From: an uncultured bacterium
GTDB taxonomy: Bacteria; Bacillota; Clostridia; Oscillospirales; Oscillospiraceae
NCBI GenBank assembly: GCA_905215665.1
Contig: CAJMQR010000042.1
Coordinates: 1 to 8,980 of the forward strand
Direction of reading: 5' to 3'
Length of the DNA: 8,980 bases
This document shows, in pieces, positions 1-6,201 of the stretch. The notes under the pieces are model-generated. The model saw only the letters and a program-made list of their open reading frames with translations. It was not told the origin of the DNA and made no database searches. Both the position numbers and the translations under genes were made by a program. Position 1 is the stretch's first letter. Each line of letters begins with the position of its first letter.

Positions 1-482
1 TCCTTCTGCTTTTTCCTGTGATATTCCATGCGGTTGGAAAAGACGTAGTAACGCTGGCCGAAGTAATTCAGGAGCGCATAGGCAACGGCGCCGACGGACA
101 TTTCACAGTTTCCGCGGATGTTTTCCGGGCCGCCGAAGGAGAAAAAGGCGGTGACGCGCTGGGATTTCAGAAGCAGATGGGAACACAGCGGCGCGACGAC
201 ATAATATGACAGCAGATAGCATACGACGATGTCGATCAGAAAGCGCAGAAGCTGCCGGGGCGTCGTCTTGTTGCCGCGGAAAAGCACGAAGCGGCAGGCC
301 AGATACCAGATCAGGCTGCCAAGGCCGTAGTTGACGACGGGGGCGATGTGCTCGCTGAAGCCCGCAACGTTAAAAAGCAGAAACATGATTCCCGTACACA
401 GGATGAAATTCAGAACGCCGATGACGAGATAGAGAATCAGGGTGCGGTCAAACATCTTTCTCAGCTTTTCCAGCTTTTTCAA
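1..482 (-). CDS. GtrA-family small membrane protein (3' end cut by window edge)
   Basis: GtrA-like proteins are small polytopic membrane proteins with about four helices, thought to help move or flip lipid-linked sugars for cell-surface glycan modification. Seen here: a short basic N-terminus (MKKLEKLRKMFDRT), a first helix ending in the family-typical pattern LYLVIGVLNFILCTG, then the NYGLGSLIWYLACRFVLF segment, further hydrophobic stretches, and the characteristic C-terminal LLNYFGQRYYVFSN motif. I chose the TTG at 482 because GAGGTGAT (498-491) sits 8 bases upstream; the ATG at 455 would lose the basic lead and has no good binding site. About 160 codons are visible and only the basic tail runs off the left edge, so the protein is nearly complete. 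It lies downstream of ktrA but has its own promoter, so it is probably not strictly part of the K+ operon. No glycosyltransferase partner is visible in the window. Family is fairly sure; substrate unknown. Confidence 0.85.
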   Translation of the reverse strand, partial: MKKLEKLRKMFDRTLILYLVIGVLNFILCTGIMFLLFNVAGFSEHIAPVVNYGLGSLIWYLACRFVLFRGNKTTPRQLLRFLIDIVVCYLLSYYVVAPLCSHLLLKSQRVTAFFSFGGPENIRGNCEMSVGAVAYALLNYFGQRYYVFSNRMEYHRKKQK

Positions 483-520
483 GGGATGGAATCACCTCGT
501 TTTTTAACAAATTGGGCTAT

Positions 521-549
521 ATTATACCGTATTCCGCCGGAAAAAGCAA
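521..549 (-). promoter_or_regulatory. Promoter for the GtrA-family gene
   Basis: On the minus strand a perfect -10 TATAAT (526-521) lies 17 bases from a -35 TTGCTT (549-544, 3 of 6 matches). It falls inside the 75-bp gap between the ktrA stop codon and the TTG start at 482, placing transcription start near 514 and a leader of about 30 nt containing the GAGGTGAT ribosome binding site. No convincing terminator for the ktrBA transcript was seen in this gap, so read-through from ktrA remains possible. Confidence 0.65.
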
Positions 550-557
550 GCCCGGAG

Positions 558-1208
558 TCACGCCTTTGCCGCCAGACGGAACACGCGATCGGAGTGGCCG
601 ATCAGAATCAGGTGATCTTCCTGCACAAAACGGTAGTCGGGGCCGACGTTGGGGTTGAGTGTGGTGTCGTTCTTGACGGCGATGATCGTCACCTGATATT
701 TCCGGCGGATATTCAGCTCCGTCAGCGACCGGCCGATCCATGCGGCGGGAACCGGCAGCTCGTAGATGGAATACTCCGCCGTCAGGGGGATGTAGTCAAA
801 GATATTGTCCGCGTTGTAGCGTACCGCCAGCTTTTCCGCGATTTCCTTCTCCGGCCAGACGATCTCGTCCGCGCCGATCTTCCGCAGAAGATCTGCCTGA
901 ATTTTCTGCTTGGCCTTGGAGACGATCATCCGCGCGCCGTGCTGCTTCAGCAGGGAAGTCACGACCAGAGACGCCTGAAAATCCTCCCCTATAGTCACAA
1001 AGCAGATGTCGAAATTGTCCACACCCAGCGCCTCGATGATGGATTCGTTCGTGCAGTCGCAGATGTTGGAGTCGGTAAAGCGGTCGGACAGCGCGGCGAT
1101 GACGTCCGGATCCTTGTCAACGATCATGACTTCGTTGCCGAGCGCCTGCAGCTTGGCCGCAAGATGGCGCCCCATGTGACCCATGCCGATGATAAGCACT
1201 GATTTCAT
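558..1208 (-). CDS. ktrA: KtrA/TrkA-type K+ channel regulatory subunit (RCK domain)
   Basis: Cytoplasmic gating subunit of a Ktr-type potassium uptake system; in the family an octameric RCK ring binds nucleotide and opens the membrane subunit KtrB. The 216-residue length matches the single-RCK KtrA/TrkA proteins rather than the double-RCK enterobacterial TrkA. Seen: an N-terminal Rossmann fold with the dinucleotide motif GMGHMG (residues 8-13), the acidic residue D31 ending the second strand, DICFVTIGEDFQASL around residues 66-80, then a C-terminal RCK_C half (about 135-216) with the YSIYELPVPAAWIGRSL start. ATG at 1208 has AAGGAG 8 bases upstream. It follows ktrB by 12 bp, so the two are surely co-transcribed and balanced by coupling. 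In many Firmicutes the RCK_C half of KtrA binds cyclic di-AMP, which shuts K+ uptake; that is family knowledge and cannot be proven from this sequence. Confidence 0.93.
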   Translation of the reverse strand: MKSVLIIGMGHMGRHLAAKLQALGNEVMIVDKDPDVIAALSDRFTDSNICDCTNESIIEALGVDNFDICFVTIGEDFQASLVVTSLLKQHGARMIVSKAKQKIQADLLRKIGADEIVWPEKEIAEKLAVRYNADNIFDYIPLTAEYSIYELPVPAAWIGRSLTELNIRRKYQVTIIAVKNDTTLNPNVGPDYRFVQEDHLILIGHSDRVFRLAAKA

Positions 1209-1220
1209 AATGTTCTCTCC

Positions 1221-2552
1221 TTATCCGATCAGAATTTTCCCTGTGGGACGGTCCAGCGGCGGATCGGAACGCCTCTGGGAGAACAGCAGGACGAAGGTCA
1301 GTCCGCCCAGCCTCCCGGCATACATGAGCAGAATCAGAATCAGCCTGCTGACGGCGGAGAGCTGGGGCGTGATGCCCATACTCAGCCCGACCGTTCCCAC
1401 GGCGGAGCAGACCTCAAAGGTGATCTCCTTCAGCCCGAAGGGCTCGATGGCGCACAGCGCCAGAACGGAAACAAAGGCAAGCAGCAGATAGATCATGACG
1501 ATGGCGCTGGCCTGACGCAGCGTCTCGCGGTCGATGGAGTAGCGGAAGGCGTTGACGCGCATCCGCCCCCGCGCGGAAGCCAGCGCGCTGAAAAACAGCA
1601 CTGCCACGGTGGTGGTCTTGATGCCGCCGGCGGTGGAGCCGGGGCTGCCGCCGATAAGCATCAGCACATCGGTCAGAAGGCTGCCCGACTCGGACAGGCT
1701 GGAAAGCTCCACGGTGTTGAAGCCCGCCGTGCGGGGAGACACGGACTGGAACAGCGAGGCGAGAACCTTCTGCGGCCAGGTGAGGCCGGCCATGGAGGCG
1801 TTGCGCTCAAAGAGCAGGAACAGCGCCCAGCCAAGCAGAAGGAGAACGCCGGAGGCCGTGAGCACCAGCTTCGTGTGAAGCTGGAACTGCCCGAAACGGA
1901 AACGGCAGCGCACGATGTCCCGCCACACCAGAAAGCCCAGGCCGCCGATGACGACCAGAACGCAGACCGTCAGATTCACGACCGGATCGGAAACGTAGGA
2001 GGTCAGGGAGGAAAAGGGCGCGCGCATTCCCATCAGATCAAAGCCCGCGTTGCAGAAAGCGGAGACGGAATGAAAAACCGCGGCATAAAGCCCGCGCCCC
2101 CAGCCGAAGTCCGGCACGAAGCGGGTCGCCAGCACTGCGGCGCCCGTCAGCTCAAAAACAAAGGTGAAGGGAACGATGTGCCGGATCAGCCCGCCCACGC
2201 CGTTCAGCGTCGCGTTTCCGGCCGACTGCATCAGCACCTTGCGGTCGTACAGGCTCAGCCGTTTTCCGATGGCAAAGGAGACCAGCGTGATGACGGTCAT
2301 GAAGCCGAGACCGCCGAGCTGGATCAGGGCGAGGATCACGAGCTGTCCGAAAAGCGTCCAGCCGGTGAAGGTATCGCGGACGATCAGCCCCGTGACGCAG
2401 GTGGCGCTGGTTGCGGTGAACAGCGCGTCAAGCGGCGCGGCGGGCGCGCCTTTGGAGGCAACGGGCAGCATCAGCAGCCCTGCGCCGACAGCGATTACGG
2501 CAAAAAAACTCAGCGCGATCAGCCGCGCCGGCGTCAGTTTTTTCAGCTTCAC
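1221..2552 (-). CDS. ktrB: KtrB/TrkH-type K+ uptake channel subunit
   Basis: Membrane pore of the Ktr/Trk potassium uptake system, built from four M1-P-M2 repeats in one chain of 443 residues, the usual KtrB length. All four selectivity-loop segments are visible: CVTGL (52-56), CNAGF (167-171), TAGF (275-278) and GTVGL (386-390), each with the conserved filter glycine. The family signature GGSPGSTAGGIKTTT (301-315) of the third repeat is intact. The open frame extends upstream to an ATG at 2735, but GTG at 2552 is the right start: GGAAGGAGG lies 7 bases before it, the protein then begins MKLKKLTPARLI like other KtrB proteins, and the upstream extension is neither hydrophobic nor family-like and would include a transcription terminator. 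First gene of the ktrBA operon, driven by the promoter at 2580-2608. Coupling ion (Na+ or H+) cannot be told from sequence. Confidence 0.93.
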   Translation of the reverse strand: MKLKKLTPARLIALSFFAVIAVGAGLLMLPVASKGAPAAPLDALFTATSATCVTGLIVRDTFTGWTLFGQLVILALIQLGGLGFMTVITLVSFAIGKRLSLYDRKVLMQSAGNATLNGVGGLIRHIVPFTFVFELTGAAVLATRFVPDFGWGRGLYAAVFHSVSAFCNAGFDLMGMRAPFSSLTSYVSDPVVNLTVCVLVVIGGLGFLVWRDIVRCRFRFGQFQLHTKLVLTASGVLLLLGWALFLLFERNASMAGLTWPQKVLASLFQSVSPRTAGFNTVELSSLSESGSLLTDVLMLIGGSPGSTAGGIKTTTVAVLFFSALASARGRMRVNAFRYSIDRETLRQASAIVMIYLLLAFVSVLALCAIEPFGLKEITFEVCSAVGTVGLSMGITPQLSAVSRLILILLMYAGRLGGLTFVLLFSQRRSDPPLDRPTGKILIG

Positions 2553-2579
2553 GCAAAGACCTCCTTCCGTAACAGACAC

Positions 2580-2608
2580 AGTATATCTCATTTCCCGCAA
2601 AAAGACAA
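2580..2608 (-). promoter_or_regulatory. Promoter of the ktrBA operon
   Basis: Minus-strand -35 TTGTCT (2608-2603, 4 of 6) and -10 TATACT (2585-2580, 5 of 6) are separated by exactly 17 bases. Transcription would begin near 2573 and give a leader of only about 20 nt before the GTG at 2552, containing the AAGGAGG. It lies just downstream of the minus-strand terminator at 2634-2663, which means that terminator does not sit in the ktrB leader. No operator or riboswitch is visible in so short a leader. Confidence 0.75.
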
Positions 2609-2633
2609 GAGGGATGTTCCTGCGGCGCATACG

Positions 2634-2663
2634 AAAAAAATGCCCTCCGGGCTCCGGAGGGCA
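2634..2663 (-). terminator. Rho-independent terminator reading leftward, upstream of ktrB
   Basis: A perfect 10-bp GC-rich stem (arms 2641-2650 and 2654-2663, 3-base loop) is followed on the minus strand by seven T residues (2640-2634). That is a canonical intrinsic terminator for a transcript coming from the right. No protein gene on the minus strand ends here; the nearest one to the right ends at 6559 beyond a plus-strand operon. It therefore ends a non-coding transcript starting within the gap, or acts as an attenuator for any transcript entering ktrB from the upstream promoter. Confidence 0.85.
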
Positions 2664-2677
2664 AGTCGGTTGTGGGA

Positions 2678-2695
2678 CCGGCGCATCCGCGCCGG
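2678..2695. repeat. Perfect 7-bp GC hairpin in the divergent gap
   Basis: Arms 2678-2684 and 2689-2695 are perfectly complementary and all G/C, closing a 4-base loop (GGAT when read on the minus strand). There is no T-run on either side, so it is not a terminator by itself. It lies 14 bases from the terminator stem at 2641-2663 and looks like an internal helix of the candidate small RNA. Confidence 0.6.
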
Positions 2696-2753
2696 AATAG
2701 GAAGTGTGCTCGCATTGGATAAGCTGTAAGCCCATTGTAGCGGAAAGCGTGTG

Positions 2754-2793
2754 AAAAGTTTGTCGGAACCGCTCCGCCGGCGGAACTTTTTTT
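2754..2793 (+). terminator. Terminator-like hairpin facing right (possibly bidirectional)
   Basis: Outer arms AAAAGTT (2754-2760) and AACTTTT (2784-2790) pair perfectly. Inside them GTCGG (2762-2766) can pair with CCGGC (2777-2781, one G-U), leaving a 10-base loop. Seven T residues run 2787-2793 on the plus strand; on the minus strand the outer arm ends in only four T. No rightward gene ends here, so it would stop an antisense or unrecognised plus-strand transcript, or protect the fusion gene from read-through. Alternatively it is just a helix of the minus-strand small RNA. Confidence 0.45.
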
Positions 2794-2836
2794 CGCGGAT
2801 TCCGTTTTTATCTTCGGGAGTAGCTTTTTTCCGGAA

Positions 2837-2865
2837 AATATGATAAAATAAAAGTTACCTGTAAA
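2837..2865 (-). promoter_or_regulatory. Minus-strand promoter in the divergent gap
   Basis: -35 TTTACA (2865-2860, 5 of 6 matches) and -10 CATATT (2842-2837, 4 of 6) with a 17-base spacer in an AT-rich patch. It points left, away from the fusion gene, about 285 bases upstream of the ktrB start, and the terminator at 2634-2663 lies between. It is the best candidate for the 5' end of the small RNA. The same AT-rich patch would hold the rightward promoter, so the two signals may overlap back to back. Confidence 0.5.
2839..2849 (+). promoter_or_regulatory. Possible -10 region of the fusion-psd-cblZ operon
   Basis: The only promoter-like plus-strand sequence in front of the operon is the AT-rich patch with TATGAT (2839-2844) and overlapping TAAAAT (2844-2849). 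No good -35 sits 16-18 bases upstream of either, so the assignment is weak; it would give a leader of about 40-50 nt. Confidence 0.25.
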
Positions 2866-2895
2866 TATGCGGCACAAGGGGGCCAAGCTTTCAAG

Positions 2896-5319
2896 ATGAA
2901 GAAACCAATCGGATATTACAGACTGTGTGACCTGCTGACCATGGGCAGCGTCTGCATCGCCTTTGCGGGGATAGGGATGGCCCTGACGCAGCATTTTGTC
3001 CTGTCATTTCTCTGCCTGCTGCTCTGCGGCGTCTGCGACGCTTTCGACGGCGTGCTGGCGCGCAGAAGAAACGACCCGCCGCAGAAGCAGACCTACGGCC
3101 TGTACCTTGACGCGCTGGCGGATCTGATCTGTTTCGGCGTTCTGCCCGCCGTCATCACCCTGCAGCTTGGGCGGAGCCTGTTTGCCGCCGCGGCCGGAGT
3201 GCTGTATCTTCTGGCGGCGCTTGTCCGCATCGCCTTTCACGGCGCCCTGCTGGCGCGGCAGGAGCTGGACGGACGCACCTGTCTCGGCCTGCCCACGGAG
3301 GCGTCCGCCGCGGTCTATCCCGTGCTGGGATTGGCGCTGCGGCTGCTCGACCATTCGCTGCTGCGGTATGTCATGCCGGCGCTCCTGCTGGTGCTCGCGG
3401 TTCTGTTCCTGCTGCCCGTCCGCATCAGAAAGCCCGATATTCCGGCTCTGTGTGGAAGGATCTGCAACCCGAGGGTGATTGCCTTTGTCCTCTTCCCGCT
3501 TTTTATTCTGCTGGCTTCCGACGCCTTCTTTAAGCTGAACTACGGGGTGTCGGGCGCGGCGTCCGCCCTGCTCGCCACGGTTACGGGGCATTTTCCTGCC
3601 TTCCTGTTTCTGTGGGCCTATATCGCCCTTGCGGTCTACGCGCTGTACTGCATTTTCGGCGGCAGCCGGGGCGCGAAGATCTGCGCGCTGGCTGTCATGG
3701 TGGTGTTTCTCGTCGTCAATGACATCAAATTTCAGATCATGGGCAACCCCATCCAGCTCAGCGATGTCAACTATCTGAACACGGATGGCTTTTCCATGAT
3801 GGGCGCGGCCGCGGGCACCATCGGCCCGTGGATCTGGAAGGTTCTGGGCAAGACGCTGGCGGTGCTGCTGGCGGGGCTTGTATTCCTGCTGCCGGACAGG
3901 CGCCGCCGCTTCCGGCCGAAGAAGCTCGTCCTGCGCCTGACGACGCTCGTGCTTGCGCTGGGACTTCTGACCGTGCCGCTGCTGCTGCAGGGAAACGCGC
4001 ATGTCCTGTCCGCCCTCTATGGCCTTACGCCGCAGGAGTCGCAGAATCTGCCGGAAAACGCGGAGATGTACTATGATTACGGCCTGTATCAGGGCCTTTA
4101 TCTGGACGCCCTCTCGCCCCGCAGCGCCGAACCGGAGGAATACTCCGCCGAAAAGGCCGACCGTGCCGTCGAGGAAGGCGCGGCCAGGGTGGAGAATACC
4201 GGCGTCTGGGGCAGGGCCAATGTGGTGTTCCTGCTCTCCGAAACCTTCACGGATTTGCAGAACAATCTCCCGGAGGCGACCTTCAGCACCAGCCTGACGC
4301 CGAACATCGACGCCTACGCACAGGACGGGGACAAGATGGTCTTTGACCTGCTCGTGCCGACCTACGGCGGCGCGACGGTCAATACGGAGTTCGAGGTCAT
4401 GACCGGCAGCCCGATGGCCTTCTGGCGCAGCGCCTATATCCCCTATGATTCGTATTACAATGACATCAACGGGCAGTATGCGCCCAATCTGATGCGTGAG
4501 TTCAATCACAACGGCTACGAAACCATGTATATGTCCCCCTGGGCTTCCACCCTCTACCGCAGCGGCTATGTCTACGACCTGTTCGGAGCCACGGAGACGA
4601 AGTACGACGTGGATCTGAGCGGCAGCGTCAAGGGCATCTACTATTCCGACGCGGACCTCACGGAGGATATTTTCAACGAACTGAAGGACACCTCCGAGGG
4701 GCATTACAAAATGATTCTGGCCGCCTCGGCGGAGAATCACTATCCCTATTCCGGGGACAAGTTTGACCAATATGACGTGGACGTAGCCTCCGACACGCTC
4801 AGTCAGGAGGATCTCGGCATGATCCGCGCCTACGCGCAGGGCATCTACGACGCGGACAAGGCGCTGGGCGAGCTGTATGAGAAGATCCAGACGCTTGATA
4901 CGCCGACAATCCTCGTGTTCTTCGGCGACCACATGCCCTATATCTCGGATTCAAAGGGAAACCAGCCCTACCAGAATTCCGCCTGGTTCAACACGGCGGA
5001 CGAAGGGCTCAACAGCCTCCGCACTTATACGACAAAGGCGGCCATCGTGGCGAATTTCCCGCTCAAAAGCGAGGACTTAAAGCAGATCAACGCGAACTAT
5101 CTCGGCGCCTATGTCGCCAACCGGCTGGATCTTGAGCTGTCCGACTACTTCCGCTATGTCGATTACGCGCGGACGGTTCTGCCCGTCTTTAACCGCGGCT
5201 ACGCGCGGCTGGAGGACGGCTCTGTGTGCTGGTACACGCTTCTGCCCGAGGACATGAACAAAGTTTATCAGGACTACCAGAATATCCGCTACCGTTATTT
5301 CTTTGATTTTCTCTCTTGA
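2896..5319 (+). CDS. Fusion: PssA-like CDP-alcohol phosphatidyltransferase + LtaS-like head-group transferase
   Basis: An 807-residue membrane protein with two complete enzymes. Residues 1-180 are a CDP-alcohol phosphatidyltransferase with about six helices; the active-site signature is intact: D48, D51, G52, A55, R56, G68, D72, D76, within CDAFDGVLAR and YGLYLDALADLICFG. The latter resembles phosphatidylserine synthases, which join CDP-diacylglycerol and serine. Residues about 190-365 add roughly five more helices, and 437-807 form an extracytoplasmic LtaS/MdoB-type domain of the alkaline phosphatase superfamily: E449 (LLSET), nucleophile T494 (YGGATVNTEFE), H615 (ENHYPY) and D678-H679 (FFGDHMPY). 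The 45-residue E-to-T spacing equals that of S. aureus LtaS (E255, T300). Near 546-556 the LtaS phosphoglycerol-pocket residues appear changed. ATG 2896 fits homologues starting KKPIGYY, though AAGGGGG is a distant 13 bases upstream. The psd gene 15 bp downstream supports phosphatidylserine as product of the first domain; the transferase donor and acceptor are unknown. Confidence 0.9.
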   Translation: MKKPIGYYRLCDLLTMGSVCIAFAGIGMALTQHFVLSFLCLLLCGVCDAFDGVLARRRNDPPQKQTYGLYLDALADLICFGVLPAVITLQLGRSLFAAAAGVLYLLAALVRIAFHGALLARQELDGRTCLGLPTEASAAVYPVLGLALRLLDHSLLRYVMPALLLVLAVLFLLPVRIRKPDIPALCGRICNPRVIAFVLFPLFILLASDAFFKLNYGVSGAASALLATVTGHFPAFLFLWAYIALAVYALYCIFGGSRGAKICALAVMVVFLVVNDIKFQIMGNPIQLSDVNYLNTDGFSMMGAAAGTIGPWIWKVLGKTLAVLLAGLVFLLPDRRRRFRPKKLVLRLTTLVLALGLLTVPLLLQGNAHVLSALYGLTPQESQNLPENAEMYYDYGLYQGLYLDALSPRSAEPEEYSAEKADRAVEEGAARVENTGVWGRANVVFLLSETFTDLQNNLPEATFSTSLTPNIDAYAQDGDKMVFDLLVPTYGGATVNTEFEVMTGSPMAFWRSAYIPYDSYYNDINGQYAPNLMREFNHNGYETMYMSPWASTLYRSGYVYDLFGATETKYDVDLSGSVKGIYYSDADLTEDIFNELKDTSEGHYKMILAASAENHYPYSGDKFDQYDVDVASDTLSQEDLGMIRAYAQGIYDADKALGELYEKIQTLDTPTILVFFGDHMPYISDSKGNQPYQNSAWFNTADEGLNSLRTYTTKAAIVANFPLKSEDLKQINANYLGAYVANRLDLELSDYFRYVDYARTVLPVFNRGYARLEDGSVCWYTLLPEDMNKVYQDYQNIRYRYFFDFLS

Positions 5320-5334
5320 AAGGAGGCCGGCGAC

Positions 5335-6201
5335 ATGCAGGTCTGGAACCGGGCGCAGAAGAAACTGACGCAGGAGCCGGAGGTCGGTCTGGGCGCGATG
5401 CACTTTGCCTACGAAACTGCCCTCGGCCGCTTTCTGACGAAAGCGATTTTGTGCAGGAAACCCATTTCAAATCTCTACGGCGCCGTGCAGCGCAGCCGCC
5501 TGACCTGCGGCAAGGTGCGCCGCTTCATGAAGGAGTACCGGATCTCCGTGGACGACTGTACGAAGCAGGAGTTTTCGAGCTTCAACGACTTTTTCACCCG
5601 CCAGCGCAGGCCGCAGCCGGACCCGACCGCGCCGCAGGAGCTGCCCGCCGTGGCGGACTCCAAGCTGACGGCGCTGCCCGTCGGAGAGGACACCGTTTTT
5701 ACCGTCAAGGACGTGCCCTACACCCTGGCCGAGCTGCTGGACGACGCCGCGCTTACGGCGCGCTACGCCGGCGGCTGGTGCCTGATCTTCCGGCTCTCTC
5801 CGGACGACTATCACCGCTATGCCTATCCCGACGCCGGCGTGCAGGAGAAAACCGTGCATATCCCCGGCGTCCTGCACAGCGTCAATCCCATCGCCGGTTC
5901 GCAGCGGGTCTACCGCCGCAACAGCCGGTGTTACACGCTGCTGCACACGGCGCATTTCGGAGACGTGATTGAGATGGAGGTTGGCGCGCTGCTGGTCGGG
6001 CGCATCTGCAACCACAGCGAGCAGGAGGAAAAGCATTTTGCGAAGCTGCAGGAGAAGGGCTATTTCGCCTACGGCGGTTCGACGGTGATCCTGCTGCTGG
6101 AGCCGGGGCGCGTCCGTCTGGACGAGGACATTTTACAGTATAGCGAGCAGGGAATCGAGAGCAAGGTGCGCACGGGGGAAAGGATCGGTGCGGCGCTGTG
6201 A
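5335..6201 (+). CDS. psd: Phosphatidylserine decarboxylase proenzyme
   Basis: Converts phosphatidylserine to phosphatidylethanolamine and CO2 at the membrane. The 288-residue proenzyme cleaves itself, turning a serine into the pyruvoyl cofactor. Seen: the family motif FNDFFTR (83-89), the catalytic aspartate region ADSK (D108), DYHRY with the active-site histidine H160, and the cleavage motif GGST with S249 near the C-terminus, so a large beta chain of about 248 residues and a short alpha chain would form. All expected catalytic residues are present. ATG 5335 follows AAAGGAGG by 8 bases, and that binding site abuts the stop codon of the fusion gene (15-bp gap). Direct neighbourhood with the synthase-like domain gives a complete two-step route from CDP-diacylglycerol to phosphatidylethanolamine. 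The last four bases overlap the next gene. Confidence 0.95.
   Translation: MQVWNRAQKKLTQEPEVGLGAMHFAYETALGRFLTKAILCRKPISNLYGAVQRSRLTCGKVRRFMKEYRISVDDCTKQEFSSFNDFFTRQRRPQPDPTAPQELPAVADSKLTALPVGEDTVFTVKDVPYTLAELLDDAALTARYAGGWCLIFRLSPDDYHRYAYPDAGVQEKTVHIPGVLHSVNPIAGSQRVYRRNSRCYTLLHTAHFGDVIEMEVGALLVGRICNHSEQEEKHFAKLQEKGYFAYGGSTVILLLEPGRVRLDEDILQYSEQGIESKVRTGERIGAAL

Larger units (their letters stand above)
2634..2830 (-). ncRNA. Candidate stand-alone small RNA in the divergent gap
   Basis: The minus strand carries a promoter (2837-2865), about 195 bases without a credible protein gene, and a strong terminator (2634-2663), all upstream of the separate ktrB promoter. A second -10-like TACAAT at 2739-2734 could instead start a shorter RNA of about 95 nt, but it lacks a good -35. 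Within the segment lie a perfect 7-bp hairpin (2678-2695) and a longer hairpin at 2754-2791. I compared by memory with 6S, small SRP RNA, tmRNA, the ydaO cyclic di-AMP riboswitch, T-box and other common leaders and saw none of their conserved cores. The existence of a transcript is inferred from signals only; boundaries and class are unknown. Confidence 0.35.

Noticed and set aside
348..1202. Plus-strand 284-codon frame opposite gtrA and ktrA
   Set aside because: Antisense shadow; the minus-strand ktrA has its full family motif set and a good ribosome binding site, and this frame has no family resemblance.
2670..2684. T-box-like GTGGGACCGGCG on the plus strand
   Set aside because: It resembles the T-box antiterminator consensus, but there is no room for a specifier stem I upstream, no matching terminator directly after, and no amino-acid gene downstream.
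2553..2735. N-terminal extension of KtrB to an ATG at 2735
   Set aside because: The extension contains the intrinsic terminator and the ktrB promoter, has no ribosome binding site and no family resemblance; GTG 2552 has a perfect one.
2553..2895. A cyclic di-AMP (ydaO-type) riboswitch controlling ktrB
   Set aside because: Expected because such riboswitches often precede K+ transporter genes, but the conserved core sequences I know are absent and the ktrB promoter leaves only about 20 nt of leader.
2428..2994. 188-codon minus-strand frame across the divergent gap
   Set aside because: It overlaps ktrB in another frame and the fusion gene antisense, and spans promoter and terminator signals; no domain was recognised.
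3004..4932. A 642-codon open frame on the minus strand opposite the fusion gene
   Set aside because: Its translation is rich in R, Q, H, G and E with no recognisable domain, and it lies exactly antisense to a gene with intact catalytic motifs. Long antisense frames are expected opposite GC-rich codons.
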